This document shows, piece after piece, positions 49,921 through 62,390 of a DNA stretch of 64,000 nucleotides. The translations under genes were made by a program, and so were the position numbers. This DNA is from Punica granatum. Lineage: Eukaryota; Streptophyta; Magnoliopsida; Myrtales; Lythraceae. Position 1 is the stretch's first letter; every line of letters begins with the position of its first letter. The stretch spans positions 28,082,605-28,146,604 of the forward strand of contig NC_045130.1 of assembly GCF_007655135.1 (NCBI RefSeq), given 5' to 3'. The notes beneath the pieces are model-generated. The model saw only the letters and a list, made by a program, of their open reading frames with translations, made no database searches and had not been told where the DNA came from.

Positions 49921-50337
49921 GGGCAAATTATGCCATATATCTTATGGTTTCACCTTTTTTTCAAATCTATCATATGCTTTTAAAAGTATCAAAAATATCT
50001 CATGATTTATATTTTTTTTCAAATTTATCTCGACATTATATTTTCTGTTAATGAAACGTAAGTAGATTCCAAATCTATCTCATGGTTTTAGTTTATTTTC
50101 TCAAATCTATCATATGGTTTATTTTTTCTCAAATCTATCCATGATTTTAATTGTTTTTTCAAATCTATCTTGGGTAAAGGACCACAGTGGCAAGACTGTT
50201 AAATGTTGACGGAAGATATAACGGCAGGATAGATTTGGAAAAAAAAATGTAAACCATGAGATATTTTTGATATTTTAAAAATCATATGATATATTTAAGA
50301 AAAGGTGAAACCACGAGATATATGAGGTAAAAGTCCC
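49921..50337. mobile_element. MITE with TIRs over 110 bp
   Basis: The left end GGGCAAATTATGCCATATAT ... TATGGTTTCACCTTTTTTTC ... AGTATCAAAAATATCTCATG is matched by the complement of the right end (GGGACTTTTACCTCATATAT ... CGTGGTTTCACCTTTTCTTA ... ATATCAAAAATATCTCATGG). The centre has CAAATCTATC repeats. Non-coding. Confidence 0.8.
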
Positions 50338-50636
50338 TAAAATTTATAGTATACCCATATAGATTTTTTTTTTTTAAAAAAAAAAGGCCAAGCGTTCGGT
50401 TTTATTTGATGAAAGTACAATCGTAAAGGAATCAATAATTTATTTTAAATAAAACGTAGAAATTTACTTAATTCATTAAATTTTAAGTATCAAATAAAGT
50501 TAAATAAAAACTATTGTTTATATTAAAGACTTCTAGAAAGCTAACACGCCAGAACACATTAATTTGTTTTACAAAATACTTAATATTGAAACCCAAAAAA
50601 AATCAATAGGCTTGTTGTAGCAAATTATTTTTTACA
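50338..50636. other. intergenic, AT-rich
   Basis: No feature seen apart from A/T homopolymers. Confidence 0.5.
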
Positions 50637-50760
50637 AGGGAAAATGACACTATTGGCTCTAAAAGTTTACCATTTTTTGACATTGAGTTCTAAAAGTTTA
50701 ACTTCGAAAAATCAAGTCCTAAAACATATGTAAATGTAACAGCAATGGTCCTTCTGTCAC

Positions 50761-53700
50761 TGTACGGACCCGAATGTGCTATCGTCGAGGCCCGCATGCG
50801 CGTTTTTGGATCACGCGGCTTGGGAGTGTCCACCTTCCCGGGGATGCGTGACGGACACGTGTAAGAAGGAGTCGCCACTTACCATTTTACGACCCGAAAG
50901 TCGAGGATCGGTAAGTTATCTAGGTCTAGGGGTAGTGATAAATCTAGTTTTGCTAAGGCATTGGTCTGTGCGGAATCAGAAAGTCCGAGTTCGGGGATTC
51001 ACGTTACATGCGGGCCTATATCCCGCACACCCTTTCGATACTCTGATTTGCTAGGCTTACAATTTTATTTCATTTACTGCATGAATTAAGCTATGCTCGG
51101 CTTACACGTTTTGACATCGAAAATTCGATGAACTAAACGATGTCGGTTGAGTAGCTGAGAGAGAAGTAAGCCCTTATGTCGAGGATTCGGTTCACTATCT
51201 TGCGTTACAGTTAATCAAACCATGATTGTTGAATTCCTGCATGAACTAGAACCGTGAGATCTTGGGGTTACTCTTGTCAGGGCAAGCATTGGACCGATTC
51301 GATTAGTTCGACTCTCGGACTATTCGCTCACAGATTAGGATTCTTACAGAAATGAATGTACAAAGTAAATGTTCTCACTATACTCTCGAAAACAATAAAT
51401 ACAAATTACAAATGGTTGAATCTCAATCGATTTGCATTCGGTTATTATTCCGCTTCGACTCACCGTGAGTTCAGGAAAAATCGAAAACTGAAATTCAAAT
51501 GCGCTCTTAGTGAATAAGGCGTTGGACCTTGTGATCGATGATTAGGGCGTGGAATCCTAAGTGCAATGCGTTCTATGGGTCGGGCTCGATGCGCATGGAC
51601 AAACAATAGCACAAAAGTAATAAACAATATGCAGATTGCAGACAATGTGTTTGTTATTGTCAAATGTACTCAGATTAATAGATTATTAACCTAGAGATAT
51701 TTTTGCAAGCAAATGCCATATGTTAAATAGACAAACGTGTATAAAACATTTTACATTCGACTTTATTTCAAGGACATGACAGACATGGTGTCTGTAGTCA
51801 AATCCTTTGTGTGTGGATTGCTTTTAAAAATTGTTATGTATTGTAACACTAAAATTCCACTAAATTCACCAAATTCGTGTTTTGACTCTAGACTTGGAAC
51901 ATAAAGTTACACCTAACCATTATCTAGTGTTTCGTTAGGTCAAGCGAAATGTTAATCAGTATTTTGCATGTTTTGTGATAGAGATAATCGTTCTAGTTAC
52001 CCAAGTCTATGATAGGATTACAGAAACTCATCAATGGATAAGAAAAGACTTTGCAGATAAACCTGCACTTGAACAGGTAGCCCATCTTTATTCTGTCAAG
52101 CTAACCCTAGGGGTGTCGCTAAATTGTGAAAAGACGATTTTACCCTTTATTTGAAAATTGTTTTCAGAAAAGGGAAAACATCGCAATACGGGCCACCTCG
52201 GCCTGTAGCTGGTGTCGACCAATTCCCTAGATCTTCCAGGGTTGTGCAAGAACCACAAAAAAGGCAAAGAACAGATCGATCTAACCGGAAGTAATCTAGA
52301 AAGATTTTTTGTATCCTGACCTGAGTTATCTAAAATCAGGTAAAAACTCAATTTGAGACACACAAGTCCTTTCTAGACGTCCGTGCTACATTGGACTGCG
52401 CGTTTCAGATTCTAAAATAGACAAGTTTTGAAAAGGTCATTAACATCATTTGATAACTCATCGACGCGAGTTATCAATTAATTGTCAATTCATGCAAACT
52501 TATCAGTGCCAAGTAGATTTAATCGCGTGAGTGTCCCGATTAACCCATTTGTGAATTTACAGCTTAAAGTTAAATGCCAAATGCAGTAAATGTGCAATTT
52601 ACAAACAATCAGACAGATCATGAATTAATCCACTGAATAGAGTCTGAGTACTCGAGAAGCTTAATTTAAGGAAAAAAATTCATGATACGACGACTAAGAC
52701 GGGTCTAGGAAGGTCGAGGATAATTTGGTCAAAATGACCAAAATACCCTCAGAACCCAAATGGCCCTGAAAGAGTCACCGATACATGAATCCATGTATTT
52801 TGCTTTAAAAATAACGTTTTAAAGTGGTTAGCATGCGGGATTTGCGTCAATGTTAAAATTGCAATCTACACAAAATCCGAGAAATGAATTTCATCGAGGT
52901 AAAGAGACCGTTCTTGACCCGAATAAGGTCGAGGAACCTCCGGCTCTTTCCTCTTGGGAATAGCAGTGGGTTTCATTGACCTGTTTCGGGTTTCAAGCGT
53001 TTTCTTTAACCCAATTTCGACTATTTCTTGCATGTTCAAATGTTAAACACGATAAATGACACGTATTTAACAAAAGCCGGTACCGCCATGAGTTTGAAAA
53101 ACGCATTTAAGCATACAAACACACACAAACATGTTATTTTATGAAATTGATAAAACGATACCGGCTTCATGGATGTGGTAAAAGCATAGAAATTCGGGAA
53201 ACAACTTAAATCGGGATAAGGAAACCGGTAATAACCCGATGAACCAATAAGGGGCCACCTTTACCTTTCCTCAAAGGAAACCCGTGAGCTTCTTTGGTCG
53301 TTCGAGTTTAAATCGGTCTCATCGACTTCGATTTAAATATTTCCTGACATGCTAGCATGTTAAACGATGATTATCGTGCGTAATATAACTTGAAAGTTGT
53401 ATAAAAATTAAATCTTGGAATTAAATCATGCTTAAACTTATAACTCCATAAACATAACAAAAATGTAGAAGTCCTAACTTCTCTAAGTCGGGAATGGTTA
53501 TACCAAGTCTCAGGATGCGGGATAGGACTGTTAGAAGTCAGGTTGGATTGTTGGTGGGTTGGGTTTGGGCTGTTTTGGCTTGAACAGACCCGAATGGCAT
53601 AGACAGACCCGACTGGGCAGTGTCTAGACCGGACTAGGCACTTGGGAAGGAGCAGGTCGGCTCGGTTTGTTTCGACTAGTTTTCTGGCCGGTTCACCCCG

Positions 53701-56099
53701 ATTCTAAACAGCCAAGGGACCCTCCTAGGTGGTGGCGGCGGTCATTTGGTTCCAGACTTGTCGAGTTGACCCGTATAGCCCTGCAAAGATCACGGAAAAC
53801 AAAGTACGTCCTAGAAACAGACCCGACTGGGCAGTTTTCTAGTTAGATGTCACCACGGTGGCTCCCGATGGAATTTTGAGGCAAGGTCAGTGTGTCCCGA
53901 CTCCTAATCAACCCCTGGAGGTGACTGTGGCGGTTGTTTGGTGAAAAGAGTCTCGGATCGACCCGATCTGCAAGGAAAACGATAAAGACAATTAGAAAAT
54001 CCAACCCTACTGGGCAGTCGGGTTGTTTCTTCTTGCTAGGCTAAAACCATCGGGTTTCTTCTGGATTTCTCGACTCCTTGACACCCTAGGGTTGTATGGG
54101 GAGGTGTTTGATGGGTTTTGACAGCTCAAACCAGTCTGGAAAGGCTTGAAACCCGAGTGGGTATTTTTGACCCGATAAGGACCAAAACGCATTCCGGTTC
54201 TATGATGGGTTATTCCAACTGGTTGGAGGCTTCAAACCTAAAATCCAAGCTCGGAAATGGATAGAGGGGATCGAAAACATGTGGGATATGAAGTTTGGTG
54301 AAGTTTGGATTTAAGCCAAGATGGTGACTACCATAATTCCAACTTAAGTCTTTGGTGTTCTTGCTTGGTGTTGGTTGCTGGAAATGGCTGAATGCTTGCG
54401 GTTTGCTTGAGGGAGCTTGAGATGATTTAAAACGTGAGAAATGTTAGAGAGATGGCATCAAGTAAGTTATGATTAAGTTAATGACATAGAAAGCATATAT
54501 AGGCTAAGTTTAATGATAATTATGCGAAACAAAGTGCAATTAGCCTATGGATTAGGCTTGGGTGGTTTCTTAATGGATGATGGGGATTGAATTGAAGACA
54601 ACATGCATTAGTAGAGATAGGATAAGAGCATTGATGGTGAATTGAAGTTGGAGTGTAAAATTGAAAGACTTAGATATTTGTTTGGGCAAGTTGATCAAGA
54701 GAAGACAAGAGGCAATGGAGGTCATGGAGAGTTACGACTGCCCTAGGGCAGCTCGTGGGTCCCACGGGCCTCGAGGGAAATTCGGGATGAAGTTCGGGTC
54801 TCAATTGATTGCGTGTTCGACGTTCGTGGCTCAAACGAACGTCGAATTGTCAATATGCACGTGAAAACGGTTCAAACAAGTCCAAAATCATTTATTTTAC
54901 CCAAATGAATGCTTGTGTGATTTTTATGCTCGGAAGTCGGTTTTGCTCATTTCAGGCGATCAGAGGAAAGTTAGTCGTTTCTGAATGCGTATCTCGTATC
55001 TGCATTTCGCATTAGTCATTTTGATGTGCATTGTCAAAGAGACTGCAAATTTGACCAATAAGCCAGTATTGAAAATGTGAAGCTGGATACGTCCTAGGAG
55101 TCCGAAGTCGGCTTTCTCATAATGCTTTCTGAGTTGCTTGGATGATCCGGAGATCGCTGTTATCTCTGTTTGTTGAGAACGAGACTCCGAAGGATTGAAA
55201 AAGTGCATCTGAGACCTTAAAAGCACTCTTTTGAGGGCCTAGATGGATTGTGCAATTCCGTCTGAGGATTTCACATTGATCCTTGGGATGAGTAGTACTA
55301 TATTGGCCAACCATCTGACGTCAAGTTTCTACCAAAATGACCTTCGATTATGAATTTCCGTTAAAAACGGTCTTTTCTGCTATTCGAAGATCATTCGGGA
55401 AACTGAAAGGGATATTGCAGTCTGATTTGCCCAATTGCGTCTGTCCGCTGTAGTTTTTGGGGCAATGCATGGCTAACTTGATTTGCCGATATTCTGTCAG
55501 ACCAGTCTTCGGAAATGGTTTTTCGTTTAAAGGTATGCTTGTCCTACTGCTCGGGAGTCATTCGAGGAGTCTGTGTGACTTCCGAGAGATAATCTGAAAC
55601 AATGCTCATGCTCTATATAATTGCCGGATGTGGCTATATTTGACATCGGGTATTAACTTTTCTCTGGTGAACCAGCATTTTTGGACTTCCCCTGAAAAGT
55701 TGTCTATATTCAGAAGATTGCTCTGTATAAAGCAGATGATTTACGAAATATGTTTGAAGACATTTTTCATCTGTTTTGCATTGTAAGGGATTTTTGGAGT
55801 CTAATATTGGATATTTCTGATGATCGAGCGAACCAACATAAAATAGCACTGTCGTCAATGTACTTTGAAAACACCGATTTGGATGTTGTTTGGACTCCTT
55901 ATTTGCTCTGTATGTTGTTGGATGATTATGTATGTTCTTTTGTTATGTGCTTGAATCATCTGCTTGTCTCTGTTGACTAGAGAAGAAATAGCAATTTGTT
56001 GCTCTGCTGAACCCTTTTCTGCATCGATGCTCAAGTCGTGGCCTGAATCATTGTTGATTGACATTGTATGAACTGATGAGCCAAAATAGGGTGCTGACA
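50761..56099 (-). mobile_element. Ogre/Tat-like solo LTR, 5.34 kb, copy B
   Basis: On the minus strand it starts TGTCAGCACCCTATTTTGGC and ends TTCGGGTCCGTACA, giving canonical TG...CA ends. Five-base flanks GTCAC (50756-50760) and ATCAC (56100-56104) agree at 4 of 5 positions. No primer-binding site, internal region or second LTR is present, so it is a solo LTR made by recombination between the two LTRs of a full element. It is homologous to copy A (15037-20297) in inverted orientation. Frames inside are not genes. Confidence 0.88.
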
Positions 56100-56180
56100 A
56101 TCACTCCCCTTAACTGAGCCGCCTACATGGCGTTAACGGCGTCAATTTCGTCCATGTGTACTTTAATTCGCTGACGTGGC

Positions 56181-56525
56181 ATGTTTGCCCCGATTGCAAA
56201 CCCGAAAGCTCATGAAATTCGGCTCGTGAAAACCCAATCTATTCGAAGGAAAGAAAGCTCTTGCGGGAAACTCAAAAGCTCCGATCATCTTCTTCAAAAT
56301 AAAGTTCCAAAGCAAAAGCAGAATATTAAAAACACAGCATCAGAGATTTCCAGCATATTGAACTCCGATTCATCTTCTGCAGCTAGTACTGTATTGGATG
56401 AGAAGTCGCCGGAAGCAAAAGGTAGTAACCCTTTTCCCTCTAAGCAAAGAGGAAACGGCCATGCACACGAGCTGAACAGAGCTTTCAGTGAATTATCTTT
56501 GCTCAGTTCAATGACTTTGCATTAA
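56181..56525 (+). CDS. captured gene fragment in the TIR element, 114 aa, unknown
   Basis: Starts with an ATG at the inner edge of the left TIR and ends in TAA. The product is basic and serine-rich (KTQSIRRKESSCGKLKSS, SSILNSDSSSAASTVL), with no membrane segment and no domain I can name; it resembles a disordered stretch of a larger regulatory protein. Its composition is coding-like, unlike the surrounding AT-rich DNA. It may be an exon or exons copied from a host gene. Whether it is transcribed is unknown. Confidence 0.4.
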   Translation: MFAPIANPKAHEIRLVKTQSIRRKESSCGKLKSSDHLLQNKVPKQKQNIKNTASEISSILNSDSSSAASTVLDEKSPEAKGSNPFPSKQRGNGHAHELNRAFSELSLLSSMTLH

Positions 56526-56854
56526 TGACCAAGGATTGAATATTCAATCAACACATTCTGCAATTGGGAAAGAGATCTATTTTTTTATATAAAAATTGGA
56601 AATTTTTTGTCTTCTTTGCACATGCCGATCCTCTATTCATCAAAAAATTCCATTTCTACAAGGGAATCGCCAATGCCAATCAGTAAAGTTTGGTATAAGG
56701 ATAATACGTAATAATGTTTGGGCTCTAAAATGAAGGCCTTCGCGAGGAGTACTGAAGCTCATCATACCACAGATACCTCAAGCTAGGGGCCCTGGCACAA
56801 TTCTAGGACTTTAGGATCACCGTGAGGTCCCACAAGCTCTCCGATTAGCTGAGC

Positions 56855-56989
56855 CAGATTGCCGTCTCCGCCTTGATCCGATCTCTGCTCCAGACCCAGA
56901 TCCTAGTCGCCACTGCCCTAGATCAGGTTCCTCAGTTCGTCACCTACAGCTTCGGCCCTTGGCACCTCACGTCGCCGCTAGATCTGTAA
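56855..56989 (+). pseudogene. second captured coding-like piece
   Basis: Short open piece reading QIAVSALIRSLLQTQILV then ATALDQVPQFVTYSFGPWHL, ending at TAA (56987-56989). It has no start codon, and a stop lies just upstream. The composition looks like protein sequence, but the parent gene is not recognised. It lies in the same TIR element as the 114-codon frame. Confidence 0.3.
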
Positions 56990-57432
56990 ACTTATCGAGT
57001 ATAGAGCCCAGTTCTTTCAACTCTTTAATGAACCTGCTTGCCAGTGCTACGGTGCCCGTGATCAACAATTTGTAGGGGCGGTGTTGGGTTGCGAGGTGGA
57101 GAGGAGCAACGCTAGGGTTTCAGGTTGGGTAGGGAGTTAGGTGAAGGAGAAGACACCAGGACTCGAACCGACCCAATTCTAGGGGAAGCTTTCAAATTGG
57201 GTCTTCCACTCGAGTTCAGTCGGGATTGCATGCCGCGTTAGCGATTTAACGGCCACATGGACGAAAGGAATGCCGTTAAGTCCATGTAGGCAGCTCAGTT
57301 AAGGGGAGCAACGAAAAGGACCATTGTTGCCATATTTACAAACGTTTTAGGACTTGATTTTCCGAAGTCAAACTTTTATGACTCAGTGTAAAAAAATGGC
57401 AAACATTTAGGACCACTAGTGTTATTTTCCTT

Positions 57433-58743
57433 TTTTTTATAAATAAAATTACTCCTTTAACGTATAAAGTTGATTTTCTTATGTAGCTTAGTAAGTATGA
57501 TGATATTGTGGCTCAATTTTACGATATTAGATAACTAAATAGCAAATAGTTTTTAAAGGAGTAGAGATAAAGATCGAAAAATCAATATAATATGGATAAA
57601 AAAGTATTCATTGCTCTCTTTTATGAATAAGGTTATCTCATAGAGGTATATTTGGGTAGAAGGGGAAAATTAGACATCCTAAAAAACTTGAAAACCATGC
57701 TTGTAAGCAAAAAAAATATATACACACAAATGTATATATATATATATATAAACATGCTTAAAATAGACAAGTTAAATTAAAATTATAAATTAATTGATAG
57801 AAATGAGTTACCATATGAAAATACATTGTATATATTTTGCCAATAAATAGGAACACTTGGGCCAATATATTTTTAGAGATGATATGAATGTTGGAAAATT
57901 TCTGTGTAAGCTTTTGAGATTGGATTGGTCTCCCGTGGGGTATTCAGTTTGCTAATCCGATCTCAATTAGCGGGGTTCCTAGTCTTCTGTATGTTTTAGG
58001 GATTGGTTGATTCATTTGATTTTATGCAATTGAAATGGGGATGGAAACGTACGAAGATATCAGAGTTTGTTTAATTTTTTATTTATTTTTTATTTTCTTT
58101 TTTAATAAATTAAATTGATATTTATTTGATTGAATCTATAGATTTCATCCGATTTAATATCGAACCACATTTGAGCTGTCCACGGGTGCGACAGAACGTC
58201 ATTAAGAACATGCATAGTCGAAAATATTGAAAGTTAAAGATTAAGGGGTGGATCTTTAGTTAAAAAGATTTTGAATACGTGTATGGTCCATATCAATTCT
58301 AATGGGATCTAACGGCTGAAAAATAAAACAGCCACAATGTTTATGTTTGCAATTAACCCTGGTAGAATCTTCCAAAAAGAAGAGGGCAAGAAAAGAGGAA
58401 AGCTGCTTTCAGTAAAAGAGAAGGAAAAAAAGATCGACTAAAAGAACAAAATTACTTTAATGAAGCATTATAGAGGATGATAAATTTGGATATAGTCAAT
58501 AGGAAGGGGAAATTTAATTCAACTCAATCAAATGAGATAGCTAATTGGGGGAACAATTAGGAATAATAGGAAAACGGTCAATATTGGGAAGAATTCCTAG
58601 AGAGGAAAATTGATTGTCATAGTTTGTCAACTAAAGCAAATAATGGAAAATAATCCTAATTAGGAATGGTCATGCGCTTTAATTAATTTATTACAGACAA
58701 AAACAATAGTAATATATACTTAAAACAATAATTATCAAAAGAT
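57433..58743. other. intergenic, AT-rich
   Basis: Only an (AT)n run at 57735-57750 and poly-A/T patches. No gene seen. Confidence 0.6.
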
Positions 58744-58838
58744 GATATAGCATAGTGGCGCATGCCCTAGTCTATTGACCTAAAGGTCGCATATTGAATA
58801 TTAGTGGGACTAAGACCTCATTTGTAATCGAAAAAAAT
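58744..58838 (+). mobile_element. possible short SINE
   Basis: A-box-like TAGCATAGTGGCGC, then GGTCGCATATTGAAT in B-box position, ending in TGTAATCGAAAAAA. This is a tRNA-like promoter layout with an A-tail, but the B box is poor. Confidence 0.35.
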
Positions 58839-58933
58839 GATATATTCCTTAATTATGGGGTCTAATATTCAGGGGCCTATGCACGATGGCCTTACTTTCC
58901 TTACAGTAATAATTTCCGTTAGCAAAATTTTTA

Positions 58934-59185
58934 GGCGGCCTTTGAAATTTAGGTTTGATTTTAACTTGACTTTGATTGTGATTTTACGGAATATTTGGTC
59001 AAACTTGCGGGCCCACATTCATTTGAGAATATTGTAATTATGGAGTTGTATTAAAATGGAGTGGTGTAAATATTTATTGGTGTGACCCATTATTTTGACT
59101 TTGATGAGTGTAATTTATTTTGTTATGGGTAGAGTTAAAATCAAAATTACGATTCTAAAATCAAACCCAAAATTTCAAACGGGGT
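58934..59185. mobile_element. MITE, about 250 bp
   Basis: The left end GGCGGCCTTTGAAATTTAGG ... TTTGATTTTAAC is matched by the complement of the right end, ACCCCGTTTGAAATTTTGGG ... TTTGATTTTAGAATC. The interior resembles the other TTTGG-ended MITEs in the window. Confidence 0.7.
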
Positions 59186-59604
59186 AAAAGATGGTTCCGT
59201 ACGATTCCTTCCGTAATCATGACTCGAAACTCCATAGCCACTGACCAGTGCCAGGGACCTTATTCACAACAGACTTCCCTACTGAGAATTGAAAGGAGCC
59301 TAAATATAACTAGTTTTCTAACTATTAAATATCATTTCATCCTTTAAATCACAACCTAACTGTTCACCAAAAAGTAAGAAACACTATTTAACAGCTAACT
59401 TAAACGAGTCAATAACAAATTTACTCGACCGACATCTTGAAAAATGGTATGTCACCTAAAAAGAAAGTCACGTTGCTATGTTCCAAGTCATCCTAGTACC
59501 CAACCATATGTTCAAAATTCAGGAATCAGAAGAGGTAGCAAACAAAATTCAGGTAATACATGCTAGAAGCCACTTAATCAACCTATAGCTATATGCCTGA
59601 GTTT

Positions 59605-61146
59605 CTATCTTTTCCTGGGTACTATCATTATTCGACAATTCTGGCCGCCAGGAAGCATCATCAGCTCCTTTGAGATAGAATCTTTGTCCATCTTATGCCC
59701 CGGGACATGTAAGACCATTTCTTCCAAAACAGTTACAGCCATGAGCAAAGACTTGACTGCCGAAAACTCGTCGGGGGTTGCACAAAAGTGGCCAACAACT
59801 ATCTTCTTGAGTTGCTTACGGAAACACACAGGCACTTCTCTCATCCCTTCCATAAATGAGTAGAATCCCCGAATACACAATGGTGTTTCGACTGCCAGGC
59901 TGACAACAATTACAAGTTTTGATAGTGATGTCACAAACTTCCGAGAAAAACGTCACCTATTTCTAAGATTGGGAGATCTTTTGAGAAGCAACAAAAATCC
60001 GCGACGTTCCAAAGTGAGGTAGTCCATTGTCACTTTCAGCTTGGTCATCATGCTGAACACGGGAAGTGCATCAAAGAGCTCAATCGTCCACCCAAGATCC
60101 TAATGAAAAGCCAAATAATGTAAGTTTTGCTTAAATGCTGACCTCGAAGCTCTTCAATCGCCAGGACAATATCAACAGAAGGTATAGGTGCTTGGAAATA
60201 GGCACACCAGCAGAAAGGCCTCAGAAACAGTTAGGCACTTCACACTAGAAAGACCACTGAGAAGCTCATATAAATTGTCAACAACTAGATCAGGTTCTAC
60301 TTCCATAAGATGAAAATAAAAAGTAGGAATCGCGACCTCAACAAGCTGCATGGTGGAGAGAATGCAATATCGATTGACCAGGTCACCCCGACAAAATAAG
60401 GACTCGAGACAAGCCCAATGTATTTCCACTTGGCGGTCATATGAGACAAATTCCTTCAAGAAATCTAATCATAAATTGACAACTTCATGAGCTTAGGAGC
60501 AGAGAGGGTCACGGATTTCAGTTTCATCCAATTGCATTGCTTAATGACACCTTCTCCAACAATAGGGAAGAGAGTAAATTCTGGATTGAACTATCATCCA
60601 CAAATATGATTCTCGTGAGACTTATGACCTTGATACTTCAAAGACAAGCTGAAGAACAACACATAAGAATGCAGGACGAATTCAACTCAAACTTGTTCAG
60701 TGTCCCAGATCCAAATATGCGGCAAGGCAACGTGATTGGCTCATCATCTTCTAGGTCTAGAGAGATCTCCGCCAGTTTGCTCCTCACCGCAGGGGTAATC
60801 CACGCACTGATGCGGGATGCATCATGGAGCACCTCACATGAGAGTGAGAAAGATTTTATGGATGACCTATCCCAGAAAGTAAAAGCTCTCTCCACGAACT
60901 TCGTGCATAGTGTCCTTTCAGGGAAATCACTTTCATGAAATTCAAGATTAGGAACAGAAGACCATAAGAATGGCCACCTCTTCAACAATATGCTTGTTCT
61001 CACGACATCTTTCAGGGGATGAAGGATAAGATGTGGTAAAGAACATCATCAGGTAGATCACAGAGCCGACTAGAATGAATGACGACATGCTCGCTATCAT
61101 ACAACTTTCAGCATTTACCTTGAGTCATGGCAGAACATGTATCCAT
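59605..61146 (-). pseudogene. F-box/LRR/FBD pseudogene
   Basis: Collinear with the intact gene at 31069-32635. The equivalent start is ATG at 61146, but codon 13 is TGA (61110-61108) where the intact gene has AGA. About 30 codons on, one base is missing near 61013-61016 (CATCCCCTGAAAGATG against CTCCCTATGAAAGATG), which shifts the frame inside the F-box. The LRR-coding part remains open as 61003-60638 and 60459-60172, with disruptions between. Exon-3 equivalent 59934-59605 is open and keeps the FBD-type end (VPVCFRKQLKKIVVGHFC). It would not make an F-box protein without repair. Confidence 0.88.
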
Positions 61147-62390
61147 GGGAAAAACCAATTACCATCTATGACCTTTCGCTGCCAATCAAGGGGACAAAAG
61201 AATGTTTCAACAAATATCTGCAAGACAGTAAAAATCATTGGTAGAGAAAAGAAAAAGGAAAAAAAAATATATGGCAGCATTATAACATTCAAGCGATCAT
61301 CAAATACAATGCCCTATCGAAAATATTTTCAGTCAGGTAGTTCAACAAACACCGGCAGCTACGATCAGACAGGTTCACACCACTAAGGAACTTCATTATA
61401 TTACAACCCACAGTACACCAAAGGGAACATTGTTATTGCAGATAATGAATGGAAATGAATAGTCACCTGCTTCTGATCTCTCTATACTAAATGGTAGGCA
61501 ATGAACGTTGTTGTGGCGGATAATATTAATTGATAATCTATGAAGGAAATGAGAAGGAAGTTGGAGAGAAAAGAAAACTGAAGCTAAGCTTGAGACTTGC
61601 TGCGTGGGGAGACATAGAGATAGAGCGAGAGAGATAGAGAGGGGGAGAGGGAGAGAGAAGGAAGTAATTTATTCATTTTGTACAAATGTTTTATCGATGT
61701 AACACCTTGGTACAAAATTAAAAAATTGTAACAATCAACTGCAAATCATTTTAATTTTGTGATAATCTTGTATAATCCGCCAATTTTAACACTCCGACGT
61801 TAAACTCTATTGACGTGGCTGCGTACATGTCCAAGTTACAATGATGCAGACTCAGATGGCTCTTTTCTATTGATGATGATGCTGCTATGGGCGGGAAATA
61901 GAGAAACAGAGAGATTATTGCTTCCTTTCACACTTGGAGAGAAATCTAAGATTCATTTGGGGCAAGATCTGATCGAGAACTCAGGAAGCAAGAACTCACT
62001 CTGAGTATCTTCGATTGAGGATCAATCAAGTGAAAGAGAGTCGACTGCGCCAATGATGGCTGGACATAAGGCTCCTGCGAGTTGGTTCAGTGGAGAATAT
62101 GACTTTTCTCCCGTGGATAGTAACTTATCACATCTCATGAACTTCTGAAGTTATGTAGGGTTCGTTTGGTTTTCTTTTATCCATTTGGATGCTTATGAAA
62201 TATTAGGGTTGCATTTTTGAATGCACACTCTGCTTAGATGCACTTAGGAATGCCTTATGGGAGTTTATTTCAATCTCTTTCACCATTTGATGGGGTTGAT
62301 GATATTGAAGCAAATTCGGTTCAGTCGAATCCAATTCTTGAAATACCACATCGTTGTTCATATGCTTTGAGAAATATACTGAAGCTGAGA
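61147..62390. other. intergenic
   Basis: The first part resembles the 5' flank of the intact F-box gene (for example TATGGCAGC and AAAAATCA(C/T)TGG phrases near 61225-61275). A GA-rich tract lies at 61615-61660. Short frames (61810-62004, 62238-62420) have no domain. Confidence 0.5.

Larger units (their letters stand above)
50637..57432. mobile_element. TIR transposon (about 1.45 kb) split by a solo LTR, with captured coding sequence
   Basis: Without the LTR (50761-56099), the two halves join into one element with TIRs of about 200 bp. The left TIR is 50637-50760 plus 56105-56190 and the right is about 57226-57432. Matching pairs are ATCAAGTCCTAAAACATATG with its complement near 57350, and CTCCCCTTAACTGAGCCGCC with GGCAGCTCAGTTAAGGGGAG at 57290. 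Between the TIRs is unique sequence with one 114-codon frame and a second coding-like piece, as in Pack-type elements. Superfamily not certain; no clean TSD was found. Confidence 0.8.
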
